Assembly: GCA_023128035.1 (NCBI GenBank)
Contig: JAGMES010000011.1
Location: 1-62,444, forward strand
Length of the DNA stretch: 62,444 nucleotides
Source: Halanaerobiales bacterium
GTDB taxonomy: Bacteria; Bacillota_F; Halanaerobiia; DY22613
Direction of reading: 5' to 3'
The number at the start of each line of letters is the position of its first letter. Positions within the stretch are counted from its first letter, which is position 1. The notes under the pieces are model-generated. The model worked only from the letters and a program-made list of their open reading frames with translations, ran no database searches and had not been told where the DNA came from. Positions 26,874 through 35,691 of this stretch are shown piece after piece. Both the position numbers and the translations under genes were made by a program.

Positions 26874-28427
26874 CTATTCCGCATCTTTAAGCAGAATTCC
26901 AGCTAATTCACGCATAGCACCTGCAACCATTTTCTTCAATTTAACATCATCTTCACCATGAGTTGCTTCTTCAACAACGCCAGAATTCCGTTCCATTACA
27001 AATGATACCCCATCAAAAAGATTGGTCATCCGGCCAAGAAAGAGACTACCTTTACCGATGATCATTGCTTTTTCAATTTGACCAGCTTTCATCATCTTTA
27101 TTGCCGGGCCAACAAAAGGAACACCTGATGGAATATGGCCTTGAGTTGGAGCAAACCCAGGCATACCATGTTCTTTTACAAAACCTGGAATATCAGTACG
27201 TTGTAAATCACCGCGTTTAACGCCTAATGCAGCAATCATCTTATAGTTTGCTTCTGGAACATTTCCAGCACCAGCAGGTTTAGTGATCTCAGGATTTTGC
27301 ATCTCAACTGAATATTTATCCACATCAGTGATCTTAAGACCACCTCGATCTAATGGATTTGTAACCAAAGCTGTTATAACTGCTTGTGGAGAAGAACCAG
27401 TACCTACAGTATGACGACCTACTAAGTCAGTTCTGATTACTGGGCTTTCACCATCATTTTCAGTAATTAAGATCGCAAATGAACCTAAACAATCTTCTAA
27501 GATTGGTAATTTTTTTGCAGTATGGTCTTTACCATTCATACCTAATTTAGCAACAGCACCACCAGCGATAACTGCTACTTTTTTATATACACCAGCTTTT
27601 ACTAAAGCAGCTGCATTAACTAGAGAGTGTGCTGGAGCCGCACAGAAACTTCTGGTATCAGAGCCAGTTGCATTCAGACATCCCGCCATCTCTGCCATCG
27701 CTTTAGCGAAGTTACCGCCTCCACGCTGGTTCACATCACCGCAAGCCTCTTCAGAAGCTTCAATAACATATTCAATATCAGAAATATCGTGGCCTTGCTT
27801 CTCTAAGTTTAACAATGCCAATACACCAGAAGCTTTGGTCATCATATTTTCCAACATAACATGAGCATTTAAGTTAGGATCAGTTTCATGAGCTTGTCTT
27901 ACACAACCAACCAGATTTTCACCTATATATAATCCTTCAGCCACATGCTTATTAACAAAATCTTCAATCTCACTCAATTCAACACCCTCACCTAAAGCTT
28001 TTAAATCTTTATTGCTGAAAATTGGGTGTGCTTCTAATTTAGCCTTAATCTCAGCAGTTATCTCTTTTGTTAATTTAACTAAATCAAAGCTATCATTCAT
28101 TTTAACCAGACCAATGAATTCATCTTCAGGCATTATTTCACCCTGCTCACCATAGCGGGATGCATCTTGCATAGGATTTTCATACCATGGCTGAGCCATA
28201 TTTTCTAACTCATCTGGTAAAATGTTACCAATATACGCTTGGTTTGGACCATATGCTACACAATCTTCAAAACTCCGTAAGAATTCAGGAATTTTTTTCA
28301 GATACTCAGCATTTGGATCTTTGGCCCGAGTTTGAGTTTGAGTAGAACCATAATGAAATAAAGTTGCAGGAGTTTGAACCAGAACATAACTGGCTCCCTT
28401 AGCTACAGGTAATGTCATTTTTGTCAC
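26874..28427 (-). CDS. grdC: Glycine reductase component C, beta subunit (GrdC)
   Basis: This 517-residue subunit is common to glycine, sarcosine and betaine reductases. It resembles ketoacyl synthase III-type enzymes. The segment GSDTRSFCAAPAHSLVNAAALV near residue 255 contains a conserved Cys that accepts the acetyl group from the selenoprotein before release as acetyl phosphate. It starts 76 bases after grdB behind a perfect hairpin (28441-28487) and has a strong GGAGGTG ribosome binding site. Confidence 0.95.
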   Translation of the reverse strand: MTKMTLPVAKGASYVLVQTPATLFHYGSTQTQTRAKDPNAEYLKKIPEFLRSFEDCVAYGPNQAYIGNILPDELENMAQPWYENPMQDASRYGEQGEIMPEDEFIGLVKMNDSFDLVKLTKEITAEIKAKLEAHPIFSNKDLKALGEGVELSEIEDFVNKHVAEGLYIGENLVGCVRQAHETDPNLNAHVMLENMMTKASGVLALLNLEKQGHDISDIEYVIEASEEACGDVNQRGGGNFAKAMAEMAGCLNATGSDTRSFCAAPAHSLVNAAALVKAGVYKKVAVIAGGAVAKLGMNGKDHTAKKLPILEDCLGSFAILITENDGESPVIRTDLVGRHTVGTGSSPQAVITALVTNPLDRGGLKITDVDKYSVEMQNPEITKPAGAGNVPEANYKMIAALGVKRGDLQRTDIPGFVKEHGMPGFAPTQGHIPSGVPFVGPAIKMMKAGQIEKAMIIGKGSLFLGRMTNLFDGVSFVMERNSGVVEEATHGEDDVKLKKMVAGAMRELAGILLKDAE

Positions 28428-28440
28428 CTCCAGTAAAAAT

Positions 28441-28487
28441 AATACGGGTAATGGGTAATGCTTTTATCACTACCCATTACCCGTATT
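28441..28487 (-). promoter_or_regulatory. Perfect 17-bp hairpin between grdB and grdC
   Basis: AATACGGGTAATGGGTA and its exact complement flank a 13-base loop. On the minus strand it is followed by a short ATTTTT. Its place between two genes of one operon suggests partial termination or transcript processing that would set grdB:grdC ratios. Confidence 0.6.
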
Positions 28488-28503
28488 TCTACGCACAGCG
28501 CAA

Positions 28504-29814
28504 TTAGTCTTCGAAAACAGTTTGACCGTTAACTTCAGTTTCTAGAGCTCTAAGAGATTTTTCAACTAAAGCACGACGGATTTTCTTCTCTTCCACTAGA
28601 TCCTTCTTAGGATCACCTAATGGATAAGGAATAGCTACAGCAGGTACAATTCTGTTAGCACCTACGGTTAAGGAAATTGGAACAACGGTAGCTATATGAA
28701 CTACAGGAATTCCAGCTCTTTCGATCTCTTTTACCATCGTTGCACCGCAACGAGTACAAGTTCCTCAAGTGCTGGTAAGTATTACAGCCTGAACTCCATC
28801 AGCTATGAGGTCTTTAGCAATATCACTAGCATATTGCTTTGAGTTTGCAACAGAAGTACCATTACCTACAGTCGAATACCAGTAATCATGTAAACTACCA
28901 ATCTTACCTTCAGCTAACATCTCTTTAATAATATCAAGAGGCAGTACTCTGTCAGAATCTTGATTAGCATATACTGGATCATAACCACCATGAGCAGTCT
29001 CACTATTCTCAACAGTTAAATCATTAATATCAGCTAAGTTGTATTTACCAAACTTAGAAGCACTGGAAGATTCAATTCGATCAGGATTACCTTTTGGTAC
29101 AATACCACCAGAAGTTACCAGAGCGATTCTCGCTTTGCTAATATCTGCAACTGGTGCATTTGGTTCTACCCGATCAAAGTTTGGCATTGGATATTCTGTA
29201 ACAAACTCTTCACCTTTAATCTTCTTAAGGAGCATTTCAACAGCACGCATTGAACCACGCTCATCAGTAAAGAAGTTCTTACGAATACCACGAGGGAAGT
29301 AACCTTCTGCATCAGGTTTACCAACCTTGCCATCATTTTCAATAAACTTTTTAGTAAAAGCAACAATTGCAGGAATAGCTTTACGCATACCAGCAGCAGA
29401 GTTTGATGTTGGTAAAATATAAGCAAATTTAGCGAAAATTTCTAACCCAGGATTCTCTTCATACATACCGGAGATTACAGGGATACCATTTTTTGCTGCT
29501 ACTTCAGCCATATGACCACAAGCCATACCATAACGACCAGCATTAAAAGCAGGGCCAGCGATTACAAGATCAGGCTTAACCTCGTTGACAAATTCCTGCA
29601 TTTTTGCTTTTGCATCTTCTAAATTTTCATTAAAGTAGCTATCACCACAAATGATTGTATTCACAATCTCGGCTACGTCACCCAATCCAGCATTAATAGC
29701 TGCACCAGGACCAACTACGCCTTCTTTTAACATTGGCTCAATATGAGCTTGCTCTTCTCCACCGATTTGTCCAAAAAATTGGTTTATATAATGAAGAATA
29801 CGTTTTTTGCTCAT
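28504..29814 (-). CDS. grdB: Glycine reductase component B, selenoprotein subunit (GrdB)
   Basis: This 436-residue selenoprotein is encoded across an in-frame TGA at 28765-28767, read as selenocysteine 350 in STUGTCTRCGATMVKEIE. It binds the glycine-derived Schiff base partner protein and is reduced by GrdA. A plain reading gives two open frames (28765-29817 and 28504-28737), but the TGA lies inside the family's conserved U-G-T-C motif, so this is recoding, not a frameshift. A short stem-loop follows the TGA (28738-28752). The start is the ATG at 29814, behind an unusual Shine-Dalgarno made of A9G8. The UGTC motif and Sec position agree with characterised GrdB proteins. Component B of this sequence could be glycine- rather than sarcosine- or betaine-specific, as it is next to grdA and grdE. 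Confidence 0.95.
28738..28767 (-). promoter_or_regulatory. Sec codon and SECIS-like hairpin of grdB
   Basis: After the TGA (complement of 28765-28767) come 12 bases, then CGTTGC, loop GGT and GCAACG. This 6-bp stem has its loop G about 19 bases after the UGA. This spacing and a G at the start of the loop fit the loose rules for bacterial SECIS elements read by SelB. Confidence 0.75.
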
Positions 29815-29889
29815 CAATCTCCCCCCCCTTTTTTTTTGGATTTATATGAGATTAATAATTTATTTATCCAAATAAATTATATTTAAAAA

Positions 29890-29945
29890 TTTTCAGAAGA
29901 AGATTTTACTCCTCTATAAAATTAGGAAATTTTACCTTCCGAAAA
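29890..29945. repeat. Degenerate family 2 repeat/hairpin between grdA and grdB
   Basis: TTTTCAGAAG at one end and CTTCCGAAAA at the other form an imperfect inverted repeat. The interior has CTCCTCTATA like the family 2 copies at 18736 and 31824. It can form a hairpin in the grd transcript just after the grdA stop. Confidence 0.55.
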
Positions 29946-29950
29946 TGTTT

Positions 29951-30418
29951 TTACAGTAATTTGCAGCCTTGGTTTCTGTATTCAGATACTTCAGCAATAA
30001 TTGCATCTACATCTAATACCATTTCCATCATGCTGATTTGCTCATCATAAACGCCAGCATCAACTGCATCTTTAATTTCAGATTCAAAAACATGATAACA
30101 CGAGAGTCCTAACTGGACTCCAGCTAATGGACCTGCATAGGTAGGATCACCAACAGTAACAGTTTCACATGCGAGACCGGAAGCTTCTGCTTCAGCTCCA
30201 CCTAAAACGATTACTAAATTCTCTGCGCCATGTTTTTCGACGAGATCTTTGATCCTTGCCTGAATTCCCAGATCCATAGCACCTGCGGCAGTTCAGACAA
30301 AGCACTCAGTAGTTACCATAACTACTTCGGCTTCAGTTGTCTTAATACATTCTTCAATAGCTGGACCCGGAATACCATCGCGGTCGCCAATGATTGCAAC
30401 TTTTTTGCCTTTAAGCAT
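29951..30418 (-). CDS. grdA: Glycine reductase selenoprotein A
   Basis: This 155-residue selenoprotein shuttles the carboxymethyl-selenoether from component B to component C. An in-frame TGA at 30293-30295 encodes selenocysteine 42 in the family signature [12 protein letters not shown]. Without recoding only the 108-residue part from 30277 would be seen. The true start is the ATG at 30418, preceded by GGAGGTGACG. The partner Cys39 of the CxxU redox motif is present. It lies between grdE and grdB in the usual order. Confidence 0.97.
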
Positions 30419-30462
30419 ATCGTCACCTCCATTAAAATTTATAAAGAAATTTTAATATCAAA

Positions 30463-31749
30463 TTAAAAACCTTCTACAGACATCTTGTTAAAACCAAGCT
30501 CATTGGTTGCACCAGTGATAGCTTGAATCTCAACAGTAATACTACCATCTTCAGCTAAGGAACCAGCGAAACCACCAGCGACAACATCAGCAGGCTCTAC
30601 ATGACCGATAAGCTTTTTCATCGGAGGCAGAGTAATAGTTTCGTTAGCATTTCCACCAGTTACAACAGCAGTTGCAGCTGGATCAGCATCAGCTAAAGAC
30701 TGGGAAGCTCCATCACGACCAGCATATTCGTCAGTAATAAGAACTGTCTTGATGCCTTGAACTTCTAACTTCTTGCAGTTCATGATTAAATCTGCATCAG
30801 GGTTACCGAAACCTTCTTCGGAAACGATAGCAGCATCCAGATTTAACATGCTAGCTAATTTAGCAACATAGTTTGATGAACGTTCTTTATCAGCAAGAGT
30901 TACATTTTCATTAGTTACGATAACACCAACAAAGTTGTACTCTTTTCCATGATATTTAAACATATCAGTGATAACAGGACTGTTCTGATGATGGTATGTA
31001 GTATTTTTATCACATGCAGAAACACAGTTACCACTTGTAATCGCTCCATCAAAAACTTCAGTTGGATAAATGAGTGTTGGAAGAATCTGCTTAACATCAA
31101 CACCATATATATAGGTATCATGCAAGAGACCCTGACTTTGAAGCATATAAACATATGCAACTTTTGGTAGATCTTTGTACTTTTCTGCACCTTCAAATAA
31201 AGGAAGTGCTTCAAAAGTTTCAACTTCATCAGGCTCTACGTTACGACCAGCTTCACCAAGATAAACAGCAGCTTTATAGCCGATCATACGAATAGCAGCC
31301 TCATGCTCATGTTGTGGTAAATCATCAACAGGCTCAGCAATAATCACGATATTGTTGAGTTTAGAGAATGGAGTATAGTCAGCACCAGGACCAGTCATAT
31401 CAATGATACCTTCCTGGAAACCAACAATCTTACCTGTAGTCACAACGGCAGCACCTTTCAGAACATGAGTCCGGCCAGAACCAACAGTTTCAACTTTGGA
31501 AATAAAACCTGGGAATATTCCACCATTACCTTCCACCTTAACCCGTGGCTCAATAACGTCTTTTACAGGAATAATTCTAACCTCTTCACCTGGCTTAGCT
31601 AAGTCAACATCAATAGAAGCAATCCGATCATCACCACTAATTTTACTGATCAGTTCTTCTTTGTTAACCATCAGGATTCCGTCTTTAACTTCAGTCTTAT
31701 CCCCAAACTGTACATCTTTAATATTAATTTTACCTAACTCTAGACGCAT
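30463..31749 (-). CDS. grdE: Glycine reductase component B pro-protein (GrdE)
   Basis: This 428-residue precursor cleaves itself at Asn241-Cys242 (TSGNCVSACDKNTTYHHQ), turning Cys242 into the carbonyl (pyruvoyl-like) group that binds glycine as a Schiff base. The N-terminal part becomes the larger subunit and the remainder the smaller one; with GrdB they form component B. The cleavage residues match those of characterised GrdE. I placed the start at the ATG at 31749 (MRLELGKINIKDV) behind GGGAGGTG, not at 31890, whose extra 47 residues are translated leader. Confidence 0.95.
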   Translation of the reverse strand: MRLELGKINIKDVQFGDKTEVKDGILMVNKEELISKISGDDRIASIDVDLAKPGEEVRIIPVKDVIEPRVKVEGNGGIFPGFISKVETVGSGRTHVLKGAAVVTTGKIVGFQEGIIDMTGPGADYTPFSKLNNIVIIAEPVDDLPQHEHEAAIRMIGYKAAVYLGEAGRNVEPDEVETFEALPLFEGAEKYKDLPKVAYVYMLQSQGLLHDTYIYGVDVKQILPTLIYPTEVFDGAITSGNCVSACDKNTTYHHQNSPVITDMFKYHGKEYNFVGVIVTNENVTLADKERSSNYVAKLASMLNLDAAIVSEEGFGNPDADLIMNCKKLEVQGIKTVLITDEYAGRDGASQSLADADPAATAVVTGGNANETITLPPMKKLIGHVEPADVVAGGFAGSLAEDGSITVEIQAITGATNELGFNKMSVEGF

Positions 31750-31823
31750 AAGTTCACCTCCCTGCTTTTTATAAACCAAAAAAATTAAAGCCGATGTAAT
31801 AACTACGTTATTACATCTTAAGT

Positions 31824-31933
31824 TTAACGACTTCAGAAGGAGATTGATACTCCCACTAAAGTTTTGATATTTATCTAGATTTTCACCCACACCTGTAGGT
31901 GTAGAGGAATTTCACCTTCTGAAATGTCGTTAA
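31824..31933. repeat. Inverted-repeat-bounded intergenic element, family 2, copy 2
   Basis: This 110-bp element lies between trxA and grdE, bounded by TTAACGAC-TTCAGAAGG and CCTTCTGAAATGTCGTTAA. It is related to 18736-18845 in inverted orientation. Its end supplies or overlaps the trxA stop codon (31930-31932). Confidence 0.7.
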
Positions 31934-32262
31934 ATATACTTTTTGATCTCCTCTTCAATCTCAGCAGCAGTCAAATCTTCACCACTTAACTGAGAAACTT
32001 TTTCGCCATCCTTATAAAAACATATAGTAGGCAAGCCCATAACCCGTTGACCAATAGCGAGTCGACGACTTTGGGTAATGTCTAATTTACAGAATTTCAT
32101 CTGTGCACCATACTGTTCAGCTAACGCCTCAACTCCAGGCATAAGCTCTTTACAAGGTTCGCATTTTGGGCTGTAATAGTCAACCATAACTGGTTGAGTT
32201 TTCGATGTTTCCAATACTTCAGCTTCAAAATTTGTTTTGTTTACCTCCAGCACGCGTTTCAC
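31930..32262 (-). CDS. trxA: Thioredoxin of the glycine reductase system
   Basis: This 110-residue thioredoxin has the active site KCEPC (residues 33-37 region YYSPKCEPCKELMP) in place of the usual WCGPC. Variant CxPC sites are typical of thioredoxins encoded in grd operons, where the protein re-reduces selenoprotein A after each cycle. It takes electrons from the adjacent thioredoxin reductase (33 bases upstream). The terminal repeat element overlaps its stop codon. Confidence 0.94.
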   Translation of the reverse strand: MKRVLEVNKTNFEAEVLETSKTQPVMVDYYSPKCEPCKELMPGVEALAEQYGAQMKFCKLDITQSRRLAIGQRVMGLPTICFYKDGEKVSQLSGEDLTAAEIEEEIKKYI

Positions 32263-32295
32263 CTCCCTTCAAATATCTTATAAGATAAATATAAA

Positions 32296-33507
32296 TTAGC
32301 CTTCAATCAAACTTAAAACATTTTCTTTTGTAACATCTTCAGTACGGCCTTTAACTTCTCCACCAACAAAGTAGAGTAAAGTTGGGATTGCTTTAATCTC
32401 ATAACGATCAGCAATCAAACCATTTTTATAGGTATCAACCTTAACTAACTTGATATTTTTCTCATCTAATCCAAGATTCTCTAACATACTAATAGTTTCA
32501 AAAGTAGATTCAACAGTTGGACTCCAGAAGATTACGAGAACAGGCTTGTCTACATCAAGTACGTCGGTTTTAAAACCTTCTTCTTCAGCAATATACTTTT
32601 CAGCAGCAGTTGCAGCAATCGCTCCATCAGCAGCAGCTGTAACAACTTGACGAAGATATTTTTGACGAATGTCACCAGCAGCAAAGATACCAGATACATT
32701 AGTCTCCATTTTATCAGTTGTTGGAACATAACCAAAGCTATCCATCTCAACAAGACCTTTGACAAAATCAGTTCTTGGTACAGTTCCTACGAAGAAGAAA
32801 ACACCATCACATGGATAATTAGTAATTTCGCCAGTCTTAATATTCTTAACATTTACACCATTCACAAGATCATCACCTGTAATCTCATCAACTACAGAAG
32901 TCCAGATAAAATCAATTTTAGGATTAGCAAAAGCACGATCTTGAATAACTTTAGTAGCATCCATAACACCTTCATCATGGATTACAACGATTGTTACTTT
33001 GTTAACAAACTTAGTCAGATAAATTGCTTCTTCAACCGCTGCATCACCATTACCAACAACTACTACATCTAAGTCAGTATAAAAATCAGCATCACAGGTT
33101 GCACAGTACGAAACTCCACGACCTCTATATTTACCTTCACCTTTAATTCCTAAAACTCTTGGTTCAGCACCAGTTGCTATAATTACAGCTTTAGAAACGA
33201 AATCACCCTCGCTTGTTACAACGATTCGCTTGTCTCCTTCACATTTAATCTCTTTCACGTCAGCTTTTATAAACTCAGTACCAAATGTTTTAGCATGCTC
33301 AGCCATTTTTTTTGTCAAATCTGGCCCGGTTGTACCTTCAGCAAAACCTGGATAGTTCTCCATCTCTTCGGTAGTAGCAGCCTGTCCACCTAGAGTTCTT
33401 TTCTTTTCAATAATAGCAGTATCCATTTTTGCACGAGAACCATAAATCCCTGCTGCCAAACCTGCAGGACCTCCACCAACGATTAACAGATCATATTCTT
33501 TACTCAT
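32296..33507 (-). CDS. trxB: Thioredoxin reductase with a C-terminal thioredoxin-like domain lacking CxxC
   Basis: Residues 1-310 of this 403-residue protein are a low-molecular-weight FAD thioredoxin reductase: GGGPAGLAAGIYGSRA, redox motif SYCATCDADFY near 135-145, the NAD(P)H-binding VVVGNGDAAVEEA and the FAD motif FAAGDIRQ. About 90 further residues (315-403) have a thioredoxin fold sequence (VDKPVLVIFWSPTVESTFET ... IKAIPTLLYF with cis-Pro), but the CxxC is replaced by SPTVES, so this domain cannot do dithiol exchange. It may dock thioredoxin or GrdA. It feeds NAD(P)H electrons to TrxA for glycine reductase. Confidence 0.93.
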   Translation of the reverse strand: MSKEYDLLIVGGGPAGLAAGIYGSRAKMDTAIIEKKRTLGGQAATTEEMENYPGFAEGTTGPDLTKKMAEHAKTFGTEFIKADVKEIKCEGDKRIVVTSEGDFVSKAVIIATGAEPRVLGIKGEGKYRGRGVSYCATCDADFYTDLDVVVVGNGDAAVEEAIYLTKFVNKVTIVVIHDEGVMDATKVIQDRAFANPKIDFIWTSVVDEITGDDLVNGVNVKNIKTGEITNYPCDGVFFFVGTVPRTDFVKGLVEMDSFGYVPTTDKMETNVSGIFAAGDIRQKYLRQVVTAAADGAIAATAAEKYIAEEEGFKTDVLDVDKPVLVIFWSPTVESTFETISMLENLGLDEKNIKLVKVDTYKNGLIADRYEIKAIPTLLYFVGGEVKGRTEDVTKENVLSLIEG

Positions 33508-33540
33508 CTGATATCCACTCCCTTGAAAAATTTACTGAAT

Positions 33541-33918
33541 TTATTCAACCAGAGATTCAAATCCACTGGTAAATAAAGTTATATCCACAACTTGAAAATC
33601 TTGAAGAACTTTCTCAGGCCATTCTCTAACCACAGCATCATTCTTAAATTGCTCAAATTTTCGAATAGCATTCTCAATTAAAGATAATGACTTAAAACAT
33701 AACTTCTCTGGATTTAGACTAACAATAATAGAACGGTAAGGTGATTCATTAGGTTTAACACTGCCATATAGAGGATGTGTGATCAATTTATGTCCTTGAT
33801 GAATCAAATCTCTAGTCTGAATTAACACTTCCTCAAATGTTTTTTTCTCAATCATCTTATAATTCTGATACTTTTCTACAACAGAAGGATTATTCGTAAT
33901 AATCAAAATCTGTTTCAA
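33541..33918 (-). CDS. grdX: GrdX family protein
   Basis: This protein of about 125 residues begins LKQILIITNNPSVVEKYQ and resembles GrdX, a small protein of unknown function found at the start of glycine/sarcosine/betaine reductase operons. It contains no catalytic motif that I recognise. I favour the TTG at 33918 as start because GAGAGGTG sits 6 bases before it; a GTG at 33927 would lie inside that ribosome binding site. It is the first gene after the glycine riboswitch. Confidence 0.8.
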   Translation of the reverse strand: MKQILIITNNPSVVEKYQNYKMIEKKTFEEVLIQTRDLIHQGHKLITHPLYGSVKPNESPYRSIIVSLNPEKLCFKSLSLIENAIRKFEQFKNDAVVREWPEKVLQDFQVVDITLFTSGFESLVE

Positions 33919-34052
33919 GATTAACACCTCTCAAGAAACTCTCAATTTAATTTATCCATTTTCACAAAATTCATACCATTTTATCTCTAAAACATAATAC
34001 AAACTTCTAAATTATTCTGTTTTTAAAAAATCTCAAATAAATATTTTTGCAC

Positions 34053-34092
34053 AAAAAAAGAGCAATATTAACCATAAAGCCAATATTGCTCT
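34053..34092 (-). terminator. Regulated terminator of the glycine riboswitch
   Basis: On the minus strand AGAGCAATATT pairs perfectly with AATATTGCTCT around a 12-base loop and is followed by TTTTTTT. It stands directly after the second glycine aptamer and about 130 bases before grdX, so ligand binding would be expected to prevent it. Confidence 0.88.
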
Positions 34093-34298
34093 GTCCTAAA
34101 CCTGAGAGATTATTCTTTTGACCATATCAATCAAAGAATTTGCTCCTTCGGTGTCCAAAATGGACTTTCCAGAGTTCTGTCAGAATGCGGTCCCTTTGAC
34201 CTGAGAGTTTCTCTATGGAATCGGTTCATCCCAAAAATTTCTCCTTCGGTGCTCGAATAATAATAGCCTTTCCGAGTCTCTCCCGCATACATCATCCA
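34090..34298 (-). ncRNA. Tandem glycine riboswitch
   Basis: Two consecutive glycine aptamers are readable on the minus strand. The first runs from GCGGGAGAGACTCGGAA through GCACCGAAGGAGAAA to ACTCTCAGGTCAAAGGGACC. The second runs from GACAGAACTCTGGAAAG through GACACCGAAGGAGCAAA to ATCTCTCAGGTTTAGGACAG. These conserved blocks (GGAGAG, ACCGAAGGAG, CTCTCAGG) define the class. With the terminator behind it this is an ON switch that lets the grd operon be made when glycine is abundant, so the substrate induces its own degradation. Confidence 0.97.
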
Positions 34299-34343
34299 GT
34301 ACATTGTGAAATTTTTCGACAATCTTCAATCTTTAGTTATAGT

Positions 34344-34372
34344 ATTCTATTTTAATATCGAAGTTCCTGCAA
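34344..34372 (-). promoter_or_regulatory. Sigma-A promoter of the glycine reductase operon
   Basis: TTGCAG (34367-34372) and TAGAAT (34344-34349) on the minus strand are separated by 17 bases. Transcription would start near 34337, about 40 bases before the first glycine aptamer. Confidence 0.7.
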
Positions 34373-34416
34373 GAATATTAAAACTTTTTTCACTATTTTG
34401 CAAATAATTTTTTTTA

Positions 34417-35658
34417 CTATCTTATTTTTTCTAATAAATATTTTGTATGGTTGATAATTTCCTCTTTGGAAATATTTTTCTTGGCAACTCCTGATTTAAT
34501 TGCAGCCTCTCCCACAGCAGCAGCAACTTGTGGAGCCACGCGCTCATCAAAAGGATTTGGTATAATGTAATCTACTGCTAATTCTTCTTCAGTAACTATG
34601 TTAGCGATCGCATGAGCTGCAGCAACTTTCATCGCTTCATTTATATCAGTTGCCTCAACGTCAAGAGCCCCACGGAAAAGTCCTGGGAAAGCCAAAACAT
34701 TATTAATCTGATTTGGATAATCAGAACGACCAGTACCAATAATCTTTACCCCAACTTTTTTCGCTTCTTCTGGCATAATCTCTGGAATTGGATTCGCCAT
34801 TGGGAAGAGAATTGGATTTGGATTCATTTTAGCAACCATTTCTTTTGTCATAACATTAGCAGCAGACAAGCCTATAAATACATCTGCGCCAATTAACGCT
34901 TCTGTCAGATCTCCTTGAAGATTATAGCCATTTGTTAATTTAGCAATCTCCTCTTTGTATTTATCCATGCTCTCAGTACGTCCATTGTAAATAGCACCAC
35001 TTAAATCACACATAATAAACTTTTTAGGATCTGCACCCGATGAAAAGAGCAGTTTTGATACAGCCATCGCAGCTGCTCCTGCACCATTGACTACTATTTT
35101 AATATCAGCTAAATTCTTTCCTGTTAATTTTAAGGCATTAATCAGCCCTGCTAAAACAACTATAGCTGTTCCATGTTGATCGTCATGGAAAATTGCCATA
35201 TTTGTTTCTTCTTTTAATCTAGTTTCAATTTCAAAACATTCTGGTGCTGCAATATCTTCTAAATTAATTCCAGCAAAAGTTGGTTCAAGCAACTTAACAA
35301 AATTAACTACTTCATCAACATCAGTAGTCCCAATGCACAAAGGGAAAGCATCAACACCTGCAAAATTTTTAAAAAGTACACTTTTTCCTTCCATTACTGG
35401 TAATGCTGCTTCTGGGCCAATATTCCCTAAACCCAAAACAGCAGTTCCTGTAGAAACTACTGCTACTAAGTTTCCTCTTGCACAATATTCATTTACCTTA
35501 CTTTTATCAGCATATATTTCATTACAAGGTTCGGCTACTCCAGGTGAGTAAGCAAGACTCAAATCCCGAGCATCCTTAACCGGAACTTTACTTCTCACTT
35601 CTAGTTTTCCCTTATTCTCACGATGCATATGTAATGCTTCTTCAGCTAAATTTTTCAT
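34417..35658 (-). CDS. NAD(P)-dependent malic enzyme
   Basis: This 413-residue enzyme oxidatively decarboxylates malate to pyruvate and CO2. Signature regions include SLAYSPGVAEPC near residue 31, LGLGNIGPEAALPVMEGKS near 76 and the Rossmann fold IVVNGAGAAAMAVSKLL near 186. Length and lack of a phosphotransacetylase domain fit the short bacterial type. It follows the two fumarase genes, so fumarate can be hydrated to malate and then converted to pyruvate. Cofactor preference (NAD or NADP) cannot be fixed by eye. Confidence 0.94.
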   Translation of the reverse strand: MKNLAEEALHMHRENKGKLEVRSKVPVKDARDLSLAYSPGVAEPCNEIYADKSKVNEYCARGNLVAVVSTGTAVLGLGNIGPEAALPVMEGKSVLFKNFAGVDAFPLCIGTTDVDEVVNFVKLLEPTFAGINLEDIAAPECFEIETRLKEETNMAIFHDDQHGTAIVVLAGLINALKLTGKNLADIKIVVNGAGAAAMAVSKLLFSSGADPKKFIMCDLSGAIYNGRTESMDKYKEEIAKLTNGYNLQGDLTEALIGADVFIGLSAANVMTKEMVAKMNPNPILFPMANPIPEIMPEEAKKVGVKIIGTGRSDYPNQINNVLAFPGLFRGALDVEATDINEAMKVAAAHAIANIVTEEELAVDYIIPNPFDERVAPQVAAAVGEAAIKSGVAKKNISKEEIINHTKYLLEKIR

Positions 35659-35691
35659 TTTTAATTGCCTCCCTTTGTTACATCGACATTT

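Noticed and set aside
28504..30418. Possible frameshift or nonsense pseudogenes in grdA and grdB
   Set aside because: The stops are TGA at the exact conserved selenocysteine positions (CFVU and UGTC), followed by intact frames and, in grdB, a SECIS-like hairpin.
32647..33072. 141-residue plus-strand frame
   Set aside because: Antisense shadow of trxB with no start signal or recognisable domain.
34131..34322. 63-residue open frame on minus strand
   Set aside because: It lies inside the tandem glycine riboswitch and its sequence only mirrors the conserved aptamer bases.
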